A DNA stretch of 64,000 nt from Chitinophagaceae bacterium (GCA_947446645.1 CANFHA010000007.1:1-64000); one strand, 5' to 3'; shown: positions 26,445 to 36,259, numbered from the stretch's first letter. Notes: generated by a model from the sequence alone, not told the origin. Translations and numbers: made by a program.

Positions 26445-28355
26445 ATGAGTGATAATTATATAGTATCAGCGAGAAAGTACCGGCCGCAGACGTTTGATAC
26501 GGTTGTGGGGCAGGAGCATATCACTACTACGCTTAAGAATGCCATAAGGAACCAGCACCTGGCACATGCCTATTTGTTTTGCGGTCCGAGGGGTGTGGGC
26601 AAAACAACGTGTGCGCGTATTTTGGCTAAGACTATAAACTGTGAAAGCCCTACGGCTGATATGGAGGCGTGTGGTGTGTGCAATACGTGTGTGAGTTTTG
26701 GGAACAATACTTCTTTCAATGTTTTTGAACTGGATGCGGCGAGCAATAACTCGGTAGATGATATTCGTGAACTAACTAACCAGGTACGTTTTGCTCCGCA
26801 ACAAGGACGGTACAAGGTATATATTATTGATGAGGTGCACATGCTGAGTGCGGCGGCCTTTAATGCCTTTCTGAAAACACTGGAGGAACCCCCACCCTAT
26901 GCCATTTTTATACTTGCCACAACAGAAAAGCATAAGATACTCCCTACCATACTTAGCCGCTGCCAGATATTTGACTTTAAGCGCATAACCACGCACGATA
27001 TAGTGGCCCACCTGCAAAGCATAGCCACAAAGGAAGGCATGGTGGCGCAGGAAGCTGCGCTGCATGTAATAGCGCAGAAAAGTGAAGGCGCTATGCGCGA
27101 TGCACTGAGTATGCTGGACAGGATAGCGAGCTTTACAAACGGTATGCTTACGTATAGCAATACCATGGAGCATCTGAACCTGCTGGACGCTGACTTTTAT
27201 TTCAGGGTGACAGACAGCATGCTGAGCCAGGATGTGGCGGCAGTGCTGCTGCTGCTGGACCAGGCGCTGGAAAAGGGTTTTGAGGGTGATGTGATCATAA
27301 ACGGACTGGCAGAACATTTCCGTAACCTGCTGCTGTGCAAAGACAGCCGCATGGCTAAATTGCTGGATGTACCGAATGACCACAGGCCGGTGTATAACGA
27401 GAAGGCGAACCAGACTCCGCCATCATTTATACTGAGCGCGCTGAACGTAATAAACGACAGTGAGCTTAGCTACAGAACGGCCACCAACAAGCGACTGCAT
27501 ATAGAGATGTGCCTGATAAGGCTGAGCTTCCTGCTACAAAGTGTAAGCGGTGCGCAGGGGTCGGCGGGGCTCACCATGACAGAATCGCCTGATGTAAAAA
27601 AAAACTCTAGTTCTGTAGGTGGTGCACAGGTAAGTGGTTTTCAGCCGGCTGTAGCGCAGCCTGTAGCAGCTGAACCAATTGCAGCCCCTGTGAGTACCGC
27701 GCCTACAGAAGCCCCAAAGGCTTATCCTGTAAATAATAATACTGAAAGCGTAGTAGAGGAAGTGGCCGTGAAGCCTGTAGCGCAAGCTGCACCTGTTACG
27801 GCTGTAGTAGTACCACCTGTAGCGGCCCCGGTATCTGTACCGGCACAGCAACAGCCAGTAGCGGCTGCACCAAGCAGACCGGCAGCGACCGGCGGCAAGC
27901 GGCTAAGCATGAATATGCTGGCAGATATAGATTCGGAGGTGGCAAAAGCTGCCGCAAATCCTGATACAGAGATAAAGGTGCTGGCGCTGGAGACTGCTCA
28001 GCATCTTTTTGACGAGTTTAAGAAAAGACTGAAGACTGAAAATAAGAGTGTAATGGCGGCACAGTTTGACATGATGCGTGTAGAAGTGTATCCGCCGGAT
28101 GAGATGAGGCTGATAGCCCCCAGCGAGTTTACTGAGAGCTATGCACGCGACCAAAAGACACCACTGAGCGACTACTACCGTGAAGCGACAAAAATGATAG
28201 TTCGGATAACCACGGAGGTGCAGGAAGATGAGAACATAAAAGCACTGCAAAATGTGGTGGTGCTGAGCAAAAGTGAGATGTTTGACGCGATGGCCAATAA
28301 AAACCCCCAGCTGGGCTCACTGAGGGATGCTCTGGGAATGACGATAGAGTATTAG
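26445..28355 (+). CDS. dnaX: DNA polymerase III subunits gamma/tau
   Basis: The clamp-loader ATPase, 636 residues. The Walker A motif is GPRGVGKTT (47-55). The zinc module has Cys66, Cys76, Cys79 and Cys82. Walker B is DEVH (129-132) and the SRC sensor is at 171-173. Domains I-III end near residue 370. An Ala/Pro/Val-rich linker (~390-490) leads to a C-terminal domain that in other bacteria binds polymerase alpha and DnaB. Inside the gene, at codons 384-387, lies a run of nine A (27596-27604). A -1 shift or one extra A there leads to an immediate TAG, giving a product of ~388 residues, the size of a gamma form. The start ATG gives the standard MSDNYIVSARKYRP opening. Confidence 0.95.
   Translation: MSDNYIVSARKYRPQTFDTVVGQEHITTTLKNAIRNQHLAHAYLFCGPRGVGKTTCARILAKTINCESPTADMEACGVCNTCVSFGNNTSFNVFELDAASNNSVDDIRELTNQVRFAPQQGRYKVYIIDEVHMLSAAAFNAFLKTLEEPPPYAIFILATTEKHKILPTILSRCQIFDFKRITTHDIVAHLQSIATKEGMVAQEAALHVIAQKSEGAMRDALSMLDRIASFTNGMLTYSNTMEHLNLLDADFYFRVTDSMLSQDVAAVLLLLDQALEKGFEGDVIINGLAEHFRNLLLCKDSRMAKLLDVPNDHRPVYNEKANQTPPSFILSALNVINDSELSYRTATNKRLHIEMCLIRLSFLLQSVSGAQGSAGLTMTESPDVKKNSSSVGGAQVSGFQPAVAQPVAAEPIAAPVSTAPTEAPKAYPVNNNTESVVEEVAVKPVAQAAPVTAVVVPPVAAPVSVPAQQQPVAAAPSRPAATGGKRLSMNMLADIDSEVAKAAANPDTEIKVLALETAQHLFDEFKKRLKTENKSVMAAQFDMMRVEVYPPDEMRLIAPSEFTESYARDQKTPLSDYYREATKMIVRITTEVQEDENIKALQNVVVLSKSEMFDAMANKNPQLGSLRDALGMTIEY
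27596..27604 (+). promoter_or_regulatory. A9 slippage/frameshift site inside dnaX
   Basis: In frame the codons are GTA AAA AAA AAC TCT. The run contains the heptamer A AAA AAA used for -1 frameshifting. A -1 shift, or one added A in the mRNA, reads AAA CTC TAG and stops. Losing one A gives ACT CTA GTT CTG TAG and also stops. The run lies at the border between the ATPase part and the tau-specific part. Thermus dnaX uses an A9 run for transcriptional slippage and E. coli uses A AAA AAG for ribosomal shifting. No functional proof from sequence. Confidence 0.55.
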
Positions 28356-28429
28356 CCCAGGCTAACAGGCAGTGTTTCCATTGAAAACTGAGTTGCATTT
28401 TTTTGTTGTTACGTTGTTCGATTCTCTCA

Positions 28430-28461
28430 TTGCCTTATTAGCTAATTATTATTTACTTTTG
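28430..28461 (+). promoter_or_regulatory. Probable promoter of the E2 gene
   Basis: TTG at 28430-28432, a 21-base spacer and TACTTTTG at 28454-28461 (exact TAnnTTTG), 25 bases before the ATG at 28487. Confidence 0.55.
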
Positions 28462-28486
28462 GTTCACTAAAAAATACAAAACTATT

Positions 28487-29773
28487 ATGGCGGAAGCAGT
28501 ACGTATGCCGTTGCTGAGTGATACAATGAAAGAGGGTGTGATAGCTGAATGGCACAAAAAAGTAGGCGACACAGTAAAATCAGACGATGTAATTGCGGAA
28601 GTAGAAACCGATAAGGCCACCATGGAGGTGATGCCATATGTGGACGGAACCCTGCTATATATAGGCGTGGAAAAAGGGAAAGGCGTACCCGTGAATGGCA
28701 TAATGGCCATAATAGGTAAACCCGGAGAAGACTTCCAGAGCATACTTGACGCTGATAAAGGCGGAGCTACTGCTGCTGCGCCAGCGCAACCTGCACCGGC
28801 AGCAGCCCCTGCACCTGCGGCGGCACCAGCACAAGCTGTAGCCCAACCTGCTGCACCGCAAGCGGCGCCGGCAGCTCCTGCTCCGGCAGATGCGTCGACG
28901 GATGAAAGGGTGAAAGCCTCTCCGCTTGCGAAAAAACTGGCAGAAGAAAAAGGGGTAGATATAAATGCTGTAAAAGGCAGCGGTGATAATGGCCGAATTA
29001 TAAAGCGTGACGTTGACACCTTCCAGCCAGCAGCTGCAGCACCGAAGGCCGCTAAAGCGGCTCCGGCTATGCAGTACCAGCCGGTAGGCACAGAAGGCCA
29101 TACTGACACGCCGCTGAGCCAGATGCGTAAGATAATAGCCGGGAAACTGGCGGGCAGCAAATTCAGCGCTCCACACTTTTACCTGAGCATGTCTATAACT
29201 ATGGACAAAGCACTGGAAGCGCGGGTGGCTGTAAATAAAATATCTCCCGTAAAGGTGTCTGTAAATGACTTTATCATAAAGGCATGTGCTATGGCACTGC
29301 GCAGGCATCCGGAGGTAAACAGCTCGTGGATGGGCGACTTTATACGGCAGAATCACCACATACATGTGGGCACAGCAGTATCTGTAGATGAGGGATTGAT
29401 AGTTCCTGTAGTGAAGTTTGCTGATCAGAAATCACTGTCACAGATAGCTGACGACGCCAAGACACTTATAGACCGTGCGCGCACCAAGAAGATAACACCA
29501 CCTGAATTTACTGGAAATACATTTACTATTTCCAACCTGGGCATGATGGATATTGATCAGTTTACAGCTATCATTAATCCGCCGGACGCAGCGATACTGG
29601 CAGTAGGAAAAACTACTGAGACGCCGGTGGTAGAAGATGGTCAAATCGTTATTCGCCAGATAATGAAGATAACACTCAGCTGCGACCACCGTGTGATAGA
29701 CGGGGCTGTAGGCTCACGCTTCTTGCAGACGCTGAAAGCAAACCTGGAAAACCCAGTGACGATGCTGGTATAA
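28487..29773 (+). CDS. Pyruvate dehydrogenase E2, dihydrolipoamide acetyltransferase
   Basis: 428 residues forming the core of a 2-oxo acid dehydrogenase complex. One lipoyl domain has the lipoylated Lys43 in ETDKATME. An Ala/Pro linker (~95-140) leads to the peripheral-subunit-binding domain (KASPLAKKLAEEKGVDI...GRIIKRDV, about 144-180). The catalytic domain ends with SCDHRVIDG, His401 and Asp405 being the catalytic pair. The N-terminal MPLLSDTMKEG opening and the lipoyl region resemble the pyruvate (aceF/pdhC) branch rather than odhB; substrate is inferred. No E1 or E3 gene is adjacent, so it is expressed as a single gene with its own promoter and terminator. Confidence 0.9.
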   Translation: MAEAVRMPLLSDTMKEGVIAEWHKKVGDTVKSDDVIAEVETDKATMEVMPYVDGTLLYIGVEKGKGVPVNGIMAIIGKPGEDFQSILDADKGGATAAAPAQPAPAAAPAPAAAPAQAVAQPAAPQAAPAAPAPADASTDERVKASPLAKKLAEEKGVDINAVKGSGDNGRIIKRDVDTFQPAAAAPKAAKAAPAMQYQPVGTEGHTDTPLSQMRKIIAGKLAGSKFSAPHFYLSMSITMDKALEARVAVNKISPVKVSVNDFIIKACAMALRRHPEVNSSWMGDFIRQNHHIHVGTAVSVDEGLIVPVVKFADQKSLSQIADDAKTLIDRARTKKITPPEFTGNTFTISNLGMMDIDQFTAIINPPDAAILAVGKTTETPVVEDGQIVIRQIMKITLSCDHRVIDGAVGSRFLQTLKANLENPVTMLV

Positions 29774-29801
29774 AGCCTGCTATACGATGATAATATAAAT
29801 A

Positions 29802-29831
29802 AAAACGACCCGCGAGCTGCGGGTCGTTTTT
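29802..29831 (+). terminator. Rho-independent terminator of the E2 gene
   Basis: The 9-bp stem ACGACCCGC/GCGGGTCGT (29805-29813 with 29819-29827), extended by A-T pairs and followed by TTTTT, lies 30 bases after the stop codon. Confidence 0.9.
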
Positions 29832-29989
29832 CGTTGGTAAGATTTGAAAGATGCTTATTTTCGGTAGATCAAGCGGAAGCAAAAATCTCTCGCAAAGGCG
29901 CCGAGGCGCAGTTTCCCATGTTGTGTTTAAAGGTCGCCAAGGTGTGTAGCCATAAGTCGTCTTAGGAGACTACTGGTTTCAATTTGGTA

Positions 29990-32308
29990 TTACTGTTTTA
30001 TTACGGTGAACTTGTTATAGTATCTGTTCACACCACTTTGCAATACGCATACGTACATGCCGGAGGACAGCGAGCCAAGAGGTATGGAGGTATGTGTAAG
30101 CGACGATGGAGCCGAAACTGAATACAGACACTGGCCCTCCATATTGATGATGCTTAGTTGCACATCTGTCTGCCGAATGCCGCTCCACGACACATTGAGT
30201 ATATCGTTTGCCGGATTAGGGAATACGGATATCTTACCATTTTCGAGCGTAGTGTTGTCTACTCCTTCAGTAAATACCTGGCGCTTGTATAATTGAATAC
30301 CTCCCAGCTTCATACCTACCAGCATTTCGTAGCTATGGTTGCCGGCTATATCGCCTACTACGGGTGCGGTGCGCAGGTCCTGGTATATGCCGTTTGCGCT
30401 GCCGGGGTTGTTGTACAGATTGTGTGTACTATCGATAAACGAATAATGGGGATCAAGTAAAGTGTAGGTGGCCGTAGTATCGCCAGATTGGAAACCTGTG
30501 TAGAGATATAGGTTACCAGAGCCGCTGCCAATGAGGAGGTAATCAGTTCCGGTACTGTCTATCTTACCAAAGAATGGTGTACTATAGTTGCCAAACACCT
30601 GTGCAGGATCTACCAATACCTGGCCGAGCTGGGTGTTGACCAGCTTTAACAGCATAGAGCCGGGTGTGGTGCTTACGTTGCGATAGTAAACCAATGTTCC
30701 GTATACGTTTCCTATAACCAGGTCGGGCTTACCATCTTTGTCCAGATCATAGATAACCGGTGCTGCATGGTCGGTAACATCTATCGTGTCGCCTGCCATA
30801 TCGGTAAGTACCAGCTCTGTCAGTTGCCAGTTAGGTGCTACAGAATCGCTTGCTGCAATGTTCTCATAATAGGTAAGCGTGCCGTTGCTGTGCCCGATGA
30901 TAAGATCAGACTTACCATCGTTGTTAATGTCTCCGATAGCCGGAGCTATTCCTTTGAAGTTTTGTGCGAACATACCGAGGAAATCAGTGGTCTGTAATGT
31001 GAAGGCCGGGTTGGATACAGTGCCGGTATTCAGGTATAAAGACATTTTGCTCCTGAGTAAACCACTTGCCTGACGATAACCATCGCCACCAACCAATAGG
31101 TCAGGTTTACCATCTTTATTAAAGTCGAAAAGCGTGGGATATGCGCCTGTACCCATATCAATAGACTGGTCTACAAAGAAAGAGTCTGATTGGAAACGCC
31201 AGTCGGGAGTGCCGGTGGTGGAGAAATTCTTGTAGTACCAAACGTTATTATAGTTTTTTGAATTAATGCCATTTGGCGCGACCAATATGTCTTTCTTCCC
31301 ATCCTGGTCTACATCCACATTGAATGCAGCGGGCCAAATAGACAAGTTAACGGTAGTACCCCCTGTGATGCTTTGCCACATTGTATCCTGGTATACCATG
31401 GTATCGGCACCTGTAGGGTTGTATTGTATTCTGCCATTTTGCAGGAAGGTCAATGTTGGGAAGGAAATGTTGCCATCGAGATAGTCGTAGTCGCCATCCA
31501 TGTCCCAATCGAAAAGGCAAACTGTATTGCCGGAGTGCGTCTTGCGCTCCATATTGCCGCTGCCGGGGTTACGGATCAGCCCGGAATTGTCGGGGGTTTG
31601 TGCCAGCTGGTGCGTATTCCAGAAAGACTGATAAACACGGCCCCAGCATTTGTCCCATAGATTGATAGCAATGGTGTCGCAGGAATAGCCGTATTCGACG
31701 CGCATGTTCCTGAAATAGTTGATAAAGCCGCCAGATATATCGTAGGAAATGAAATCAAGGTCACCATCGTTGTCTACGTCTACAATAGCAGGTATATCGC
31801 CGGGGTTATTAAAAGCATTGCCGGGACCGCTGCCTGTAGCCGGATCATTGGAATAAAAGAGATTTATATAGAAATTGAAACTCAGCTGGTTTTTAAAATT
31901 GTAGTAGCCTTTGTAAACCGCAAAACCAGTGGAACCCTGGTGGAAAAGATCGGGAATACCATCGCAGTTGTAATCTGCAAGGATGAGGTAACTGTTAATA
32001 GGGGGAAAGTTGAGTGCATACTCAGGTGCGTAGCGGTAATTGGGAGCACCTGCACTGCCTTTGTTGATAAATGTGCGTACACTGTTATAGGGCTCAAAAA
32101 CGACCAGATCCTGCAGGCCGTCGTGGTTGAGATCGCCCATTGTAAACTGGGGATTGTTGAAGCCGCCGCACCAGGGCAAAACCTGCTGCTTACCGTATGC
32201 AATGACATTTATTGAGGTGTCTGGCAGATAGAATGTGGATTGCGCTTTCGCTGCTATGGTGCCAAGCAAAATAAAAGCAAAAGAAAGTAGACTGTTCCTG
32301 TTGAACAT
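29990..32308 (-). CDS. FG-GAP/VCBS repeat protein with T9SS sorting domain
   Basis: 772 residues. A signal peptide (ending IAAKAQ) is followed by at least eight FG-GAP-type motifs of the form DxDxDGxxDL (for example DLNHDGLQDL, DVDNDGDLDF, DFNKDGKPDL, DINNDGKSDL, DLDKDGKPDL). These motifs usually bind calcium and build an integrin-alpha-like beta-propeller. The C-terminal ~80 residues carry the type A T9SS sorting domain (SVFPNPANDILNVSW, then SSGMYVCVLQSG). It should be exported across the outer membrane and anchored or released. It follows the SDR gene on the same strand after 94 bases. Ligand unknown. Confidence 0.85.
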   Translation of the reverse strand: MFNRNSLLSFAFILLGTIAAKAQSTFYLPDTSINVIAYGKQQVLPWCGGFNNPQFTMGDLNHDGLQDLVVFEPYNSVRTFINKGSAGAPNYRYAPEYALNFPPINSYLILADYNCDGIPDLFHQGSTGFAVYKGYYNFKNQLSFNFYINLFYSNDPATGSGPGNAFNNPGDIPAIVDVDNDGDLDFISYDISGGFINYFRNMRVEYGYSCDTIAINLWDKCWGRVYQSFWNTHQLAQTPDNSGLIRNPGSGNMERKTHSGNTVCLFDWDMDGDYDYLDGNISFPTLTFLQNGRIQYNPTGADTMVYQDTMWQSITGGTTVNLSIWPAAFNVDVDQDGKKDILVAPNGINSKNYNNVWYYKNFSTTGTPDWRFQSDSFFVDQSIDMGTGAYPTLFDFNKDGKPDLLVGGDGYRQASGLLRSKMSLYLNTGTVSNPAFTLQTTDFLGMFAQNFKGIAPAIGDINNDGKSDLIIGHSNGTLTYYENIAASDSVAPNWQLTELVLTDMAGDTIDVTDHAAPVIYDLDKDGKPDLVIGNVYGTLVYYRNVSTTPGSMLLKLVNTQLGQVLVDPAQVFGNYSTPFFGKIDSTGTDYLLIGSGSGNLYLYTGFQSGDTTATYTLLDPHYSFIDSTHNLYNNPGSANGIYQDLRTAPVVGDIAGNHSYEMLVGMKLGGIQLYKRQVFTEGVDNTTLENGKISVFPNPANDILNVSWSGIRQTDVQLSIINMEGQCLYSVSAPSSLTHTSIPLGSLSSGMYVCVLQSGVNRYYNKFTVIKQ

Positions 32309-32402
32309 ACGTAAAAAATTATACCTAAAATTAGTTCAAAAACGATGATTCGCAGTAATTATTATCTTCAACTGTGGGTTAAAGATCGGCTATCCGGGAT
32401 CA

Positions 32403-33215
32403 CTAAAGATACTTTTTAAGCGGAGAGTCCGGCTCATGAAGGAAGTGCTTGTAGACGAGCTTGTCAACAATGCCGGGAACCAGCTTATTGAGGAATACTG
32501 TGAGCTTGCCCTGCCCTGTCATTATGATCGTACGCTTCCGCTTTATTATGCCTTTTATGATCCTGTGGGCACATTCTTCAGCGGTCATCAGCTTTTGTTC
32601 ATCAAGGGGAGTTTCGGCCTGGGCAGAGCCATCGCTGCTGCGGGCTACATTCCGGATGTTAGAAGCTGTGAAGCCGGGGGAAACCCACATGATATGTACA
32701 CCGGTATGCAATAACTCGGTGCGCAGGGCCTCGAGGAAACCATGCATCGCAAATTTGGACGCGGAATAGCCGGTGCGACCGGGAAGCCCCCGGTAACCGG
32801 CTATAGATGAAACACCAGCAACAACGCCTTTGCTCTTCATGATGGCAGGCAACGCATATTTAGTGCAATAGACCGATCCCCAGAAATTTATGTCCATCAA
32901 TTCTTTGATCACCGCAAGATCCACATCTTCGAACAATGCACGCATGCTTATACCTGCATTGTTTATCAACACATCTACCCCGCCCCACCGCTGTGTTACA
33001 GCGGCCATAAAAGCTTTACAGTCCTGCTCATTGCTTACATCAGCTTTGAAGCAGAAAAGATCATCTGAAGGAATAAAGAGGCCGGTTAACTTTTCAAGGT
33101 TACGGGCGCATACGGCAACTTTGGCACCATGCTCTAATGACGCGGCTACGAGCGCCTTTCCTATACCTGATGATCCCCCAGTGATTACTACAACCTTATC
33201 CTTTAACTGACGCAT
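32403..33215 (-). CDS. Short-chain dehydrogenase/reductase (SDR)
   Basis: 270 residues of the classical SDR kind. The dinucleotide loop is TGGSSGIG (12-19), NNAG is at 85-88, and the catalytic Ser137, Tyr150 and Lys154 lie in SSIAG and YSASK. The C-terminal MTAEECAHRIIKGIIKRK and the hydrophobic end resemble the DltE/YqjQ-like dehydrogenases that act on membrane-associated or lipid substrates. Substrate unknown. It has its own promoter (33230-33259) and lies downstream of the M1 peptidase gene in the same direction. Confidence 0.9.
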   Translation of the reverse strand: MRQLKDKVVVITGGSSGIGKALVAASLEHGAKVAVCARNLEKLTGLFIPSDDLFCFKADVSNEQDCKAFMAAVTQRWGGVDVLINNAGISMRALFEDVDLAVIKELMDINFWGSVYCTKYALPAIMKSKGVVAGVSSIAGYRGLPGRTGYSASKFAMHGFLEALRTELLHTGVHIMWVSPGFTASNIRNVARSSDGSAQAETPLDEQKLMTAEECAHRIIKGIIKRKRTIIMTGQGKLTVFLNKLVPGIVDKLVYKHFLHEPDSPLKKYL

Positions 33216-33229
33216 AGACTATTGATAAA

Positions 33230-33259
33230 CAAAGATAAAGTTTAGATGAAAGTAACAAA
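33230..33259 (-). promoter_or_regulatory. Bacteroidota-type promoter of the SDR gene
   Basis: On the plus strand CAAAGATA (33230-33237) and CAAA (33256-33259) are separated by 18 bases. On the coding strand this reads TTTG, N18, TATCTTTG, 14 bases from the start codon. Confidence 0.6.
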
Positions 33260-33278
33260 GACCGTTCAAAAATTAATA

Positions 33279-33306
33279 CTCCCGAAAGAGTAAAATCTTT
33301 CAGGAG
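33279..33306 (-). terminator. Possible terminator of the M1 peptidase gene
   Basis: CTCC-GAAAGA (33279-33289) pairs with TCTTTC-GGAG (33296-33306) with one mismatch in a 6-base loop hairpin. On the minus strand it is followed by TATTAATTTTTG, a weak T-tract. It lies between the peptidase stop and the SDR promoter. Confidence 0.5.
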
Positions 33307-33337
33307 CACTAATTCAGAATAGTATACTATGCAAGTC

Positions 33338-35944
33338 CTATTCGAAAGTATCTTTCATCATTTTTTTAAAATCCTTAAGTGTTTCTGCATCCTTTTCTTT
33401 ATCAATTACTTTTTGCAACGCAACTTTGACAATGTCTGCACGCTTTTGCGCGGTTGCTGCTTCTGCCTTGTCATCAGATTTTACCTTGCCCACCTGCTGC
33501 GAGGCGACCTGGAAAAGGAAACCACCCAGGGCTCCCCTGAATTGCTTCATGTTTTCGTTGATGACCATGGTGGAGTAAATATCGATCCCGCGGCGAAAAG
33601 ATTCATCGCTCTTTACGCCTTTCAGATAGTTATTGAGGCAAAGCGCGAATGAGAAACGTTTTGAGCCTAAAACGTATGGCGCCTTGTTTTCCAGCAGTAA
33701 AATGTCGGCATCTTCCGCTTCTTTACCTATAATACTCCATATTGCTGACTCAAGGGTAGATTTCGGATTGGTGTTAACCAGACTTTTTGCAAGTACATAG
33801 GCCGTGTCTTTATCGATCTTTTCAAGACCTTCCAGCGCGTTTCCTGCTACAGCATATGAGCTATCATGGAGGACTGCGATCATGTTGGGCTCAGCAGAAT
33901 TTACCTTCCAGCTTGCCAATACATTAAATGCCGCAGCTCTCACTTCGTTAGCTTTATCATTCATTGCCATGGATATGACTTTAGCTGTCCACTTCTTTAC
34001 ATTTTTTTCGCTTTGTGTGTTGACCAGCTGAACCAGCGCATGGCGCCTGATGCTGGCGAGGCTATCATCGAGTGCTTGTGTAAGCAATACCTGTGAGCTG
34101 GAATCAGACATAAACCTGCCAGCTGCGGACACTGCTAAACGCTTGCTGATATAATCGGTGCTTTGCTGCAGCTGAACGAGCCACTGGGCTGGTTTCTTGC
34201 CGTCTTTAAGTTCGCCCGGCAACACATGGTTATAATCAGGAATGATGACGGGACGCTCACTATTCTTATAAGCGTACGTAAACGTGTCTCTCTTTTTAGT
34301 GATGTTCCAGTCAATAATCGTTTTGTTATTGCCGTAGATCAGTGCAGCTTTCAGCGGCAACTGGTATAAAAAAGCCGTATCGCTTTGCGATTCTGCCATT
34401 GACTGAGACACTGCAACCGTAAGCTTCTGAGTGGTGTCGTTATAGCGGTATACCAGCTTTACAACAGGATGGCCGGCGTGATAATACCACTGGTTGAAGA
34501 ACCAGTTCCAGTCTTGCCCGGTAGCCTCTTCTACAGCCATACGCCAGTTGTGGGCTTCGGCTGAGTGGAGCGCATTTTTTGTAAGGTATAAATTCATGGC
34601 TTTATTAAAAGCAGCATCGCCAATCAGATTATTCAGATACCGGAGCGTTGCTCCCCCCTTATTATAAGAGATAGCGTCGAACACATCTTCGCGGCTATCA
34701 TAGTTGAAGCGAACCAGTTGCGGATCATTCAGCTGGCTGGACTGGAGATATATCTGGAGGTCGTTGTACGCCAGCTCGTCGCCATTAGCTTTGCCATATT
34801 TGTGGGCGCGCCATAGCTGCTCGCCATAGTTTGCAAAAGATTCGTTCACGGTAATGTTTGTCCATGATTCGCAGGTAACGTAGTCACCAAACCACATGTG
34901 GAACAGCTCATGAGAAACCACATCTTCTGAATTTTTGTCTGCGATCTCACGTGCGTTCTGGTTCATGAACTCGCCGAACAGAGACGCGGTCGTGTTTTCC
35001 ATAGCACCGGAAACATAGTCGCGGGCTACTACCTGGTCATACTTATTCCATGGATAAGATACACCGGTGATCTCTGAAAAATAGTCCATCATTTCGGTCG
35101 TATGATTGAACATGAGGCGGGCGTAGGGGGCGTATTCCGGTTCTACGTAGTAGTTAACTTCTTTACCCTTCCATTTGTCTTTGATGATGCTGTACTTTCC
35201 GATGGCAAACATAACCGCATAGGCCTGTATGGGCATATCCATTTTCCAGATGTCTGTGCGGAGACCATTTTTTTCTTTCAATTGCTTAGTAAGGGCGCCG
35301 TTGCTAAGGGTAGTCATGCTATCCGGAACAGTCAGTTCGATCTGCGTGGTGAAACGGGTATTGGGCTTGTCTATCGTGATCATCCAGTGAGAGTTAGACT
35401 CAGACTCTCCCTGTGTCCAGATCTGGGACGGCTTGTGAGGTACGCTATAATCGGTATTAATGAAGTATAACCCGCGATCATCAGTAATGGCACCGCTGCC
35501 CCCATTTTGAGATGCATAGGGCATGGAGGTATACCTGAAGTACAATTCTATAGTATCGGTCATTTTGTACTGCTGCCCAAAGCGAATTTTCAAGGCATCA
35601 TTAGCATAGGTGTAGTCCAGCTTTACATTTCCCTTTTTCGTTACCTGCATTACGCTGTCTATGCGCATACCTTTAGCATCAAGCTGCAGGGTATCTGTGG
35701 CGTAGAAATACGGGCGTAGCTTTACCCACTCGCGGGCAGCAGCGGTTTTTCCTTTCCAGTCAAAATTCAGTGCTACACGGGTATTACGTATTTCCCAGGC
35801 CCGTGACGCTGAGGCGCGGTAAGGTGGTGCGCCAGCGGGGGCAGTAACGGAAAGTGTGTCTAGTGTGACCTGGGCAGTATCTTTTTGAGCATAGGTATTT
35901 TGCGCAATCAGGATTGCTGCAAGCAATACAGATAAATTCTTCAT
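33338..35944 (-). CDS. M1 family aminopeptidase, secreted
   Basis: 868 residues. After a signal peptide (ending NTYAQ) comes the M1 fold with the exopeptidase motif GAMENT and the zinc site HELFH (about 344-348), plus the glutamate of NESFANYGE 18 residues on. The C-terminal third (from ~580) consists of helical pairs of HEAT/ARM kind (LLTQALDDSLASIRRHAL..., MNDKANEVRAAAFNVLAS), as in the ERAP-like C-domain. It trims N-terminal residues from peptides in the periplasm or outside. No T9SS sorting domain was seen. Located between the OmpA-type protein and the SDR on the same strand. Confidence 0.92.
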   Translation of the reverse strand: MKNLSVLLAAILIAQNTYAQKDTAQVTLDTLSVTAPAGAPPYRASASRAWEIRNTRVALNFDWKGKTAAAREWVKLRPYFYATDTLQLDAKGMRIDSVMQVTKKGNVKLDYTYANDALKIRFGQQYKMTDTIELYFRYTSMPYASQNGGSGAITDDRGLYFINTDYSVPHKPSQIWTQGESESNSHWMITIDKPNTRFTTQIELTVPDSMTTLSNGALTKQLKEKNGLRTDIWKMDMPIQAYAVMFAIGKYSIIKDKWKGKEVNYYVEPEYAPYARLMFNHTTEMMDYFSEITGVSYPWNKYDQVVARDYVSGAMENTTASLFGEFMNQNAREIADKNSEDVVSHELFHMWFGDYVTCESWTNITVNESFANYGEQLWRAHKYGKANGDELAYNDLQIYLQSSQLNDPQLVRFNYDSREDVFDAISYNKGGATLRYLNNLIGDAAFNKAMNLYLTKNALHSAEAHNWRMAVEEATGQDWNWFFNQWYYHAGHPVVKLVYRYNDTTQKLTVAVSQSMAESQSDTAFLYQLPLKAALIYGNNKTIIDWNITKKRDTFTYAYKNSERPVIIPDYNHVLPGELKDGKKPAQWLVQLQQSTDYISKRLAVSAAGRFMSDSSSQVLLTQALDDSLASIRRHALVQLVNTQSEKNVKKWTAKVISMAMNDKANEVRAAAFNVLASWKVNSAEPNMIAVLHDSSYAVAGNALEGLEKIDKDTAYVLAKSLVNTNPKSTLESAIWSIIGKEAEDADILLLENKAPYVLGSKRFSFALCLNNYLKGVKSDESFRRGIDIYSTMVINENMKQFRGALGGFLFQVASQQVGKVKSDDKAEAATAQKRADIVKVALQKVIDKEKDAETLKDFKKMMKDTFE

Positions 35945-36201
35945 TATGTTTATTTCGGGTAAGAAAATGCAAAAGTAGTATTAATGCACAAGATATGATA
36001 TCACCCGAATGAGGGTATTATCAGTTGCCAGATTTTATACCGATTAGAGTTTTAAACCACACTAATAGCGAAATTGAGCTTCGTAAGATTGCTTTGCCAC
36101 GGCCAGCGCAAGGGCTATACATCGTGGCGCGCAATGACGCGGTTCACTATTGTAGTTTTAAAGTTCAACTAGTTTTTACATGCTGACCTCTTGCCGTTTA
36201 T
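35945..36201. other. Intergenic region with a degenerate repeat
   Basis: CAAAAGTA at 35970-35977 is an exact coding-strand -7 box (TACTTTTG) for the M1 gene. At 36088-36146 lies a stretch of the kind 'GATTGCTT...GCGCAATGACGCGG', which resembles the degenerate intergenic repeats common in this phylum. No gene seen. Confidence 0.5.
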
Positions 36202-36238
36202 AAAAAGGAAGAGACTGTCCTTTTGAGACAGCCTCCCT
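36202..36238 (-). terminator. Rho-independent terminator of the OmpA-type gene
   Basis: On the minus strand GAGGCTGTC pairs with GACAGTCTC (one mismatch, loop TCAAAAG) and is followed by TTCCTTTTTAT. It lies 22 bases beyond the stop codon. Confidence 0.75.
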
Positions 36239-36259
36239 TTTACTTTTAACTACTTATTA

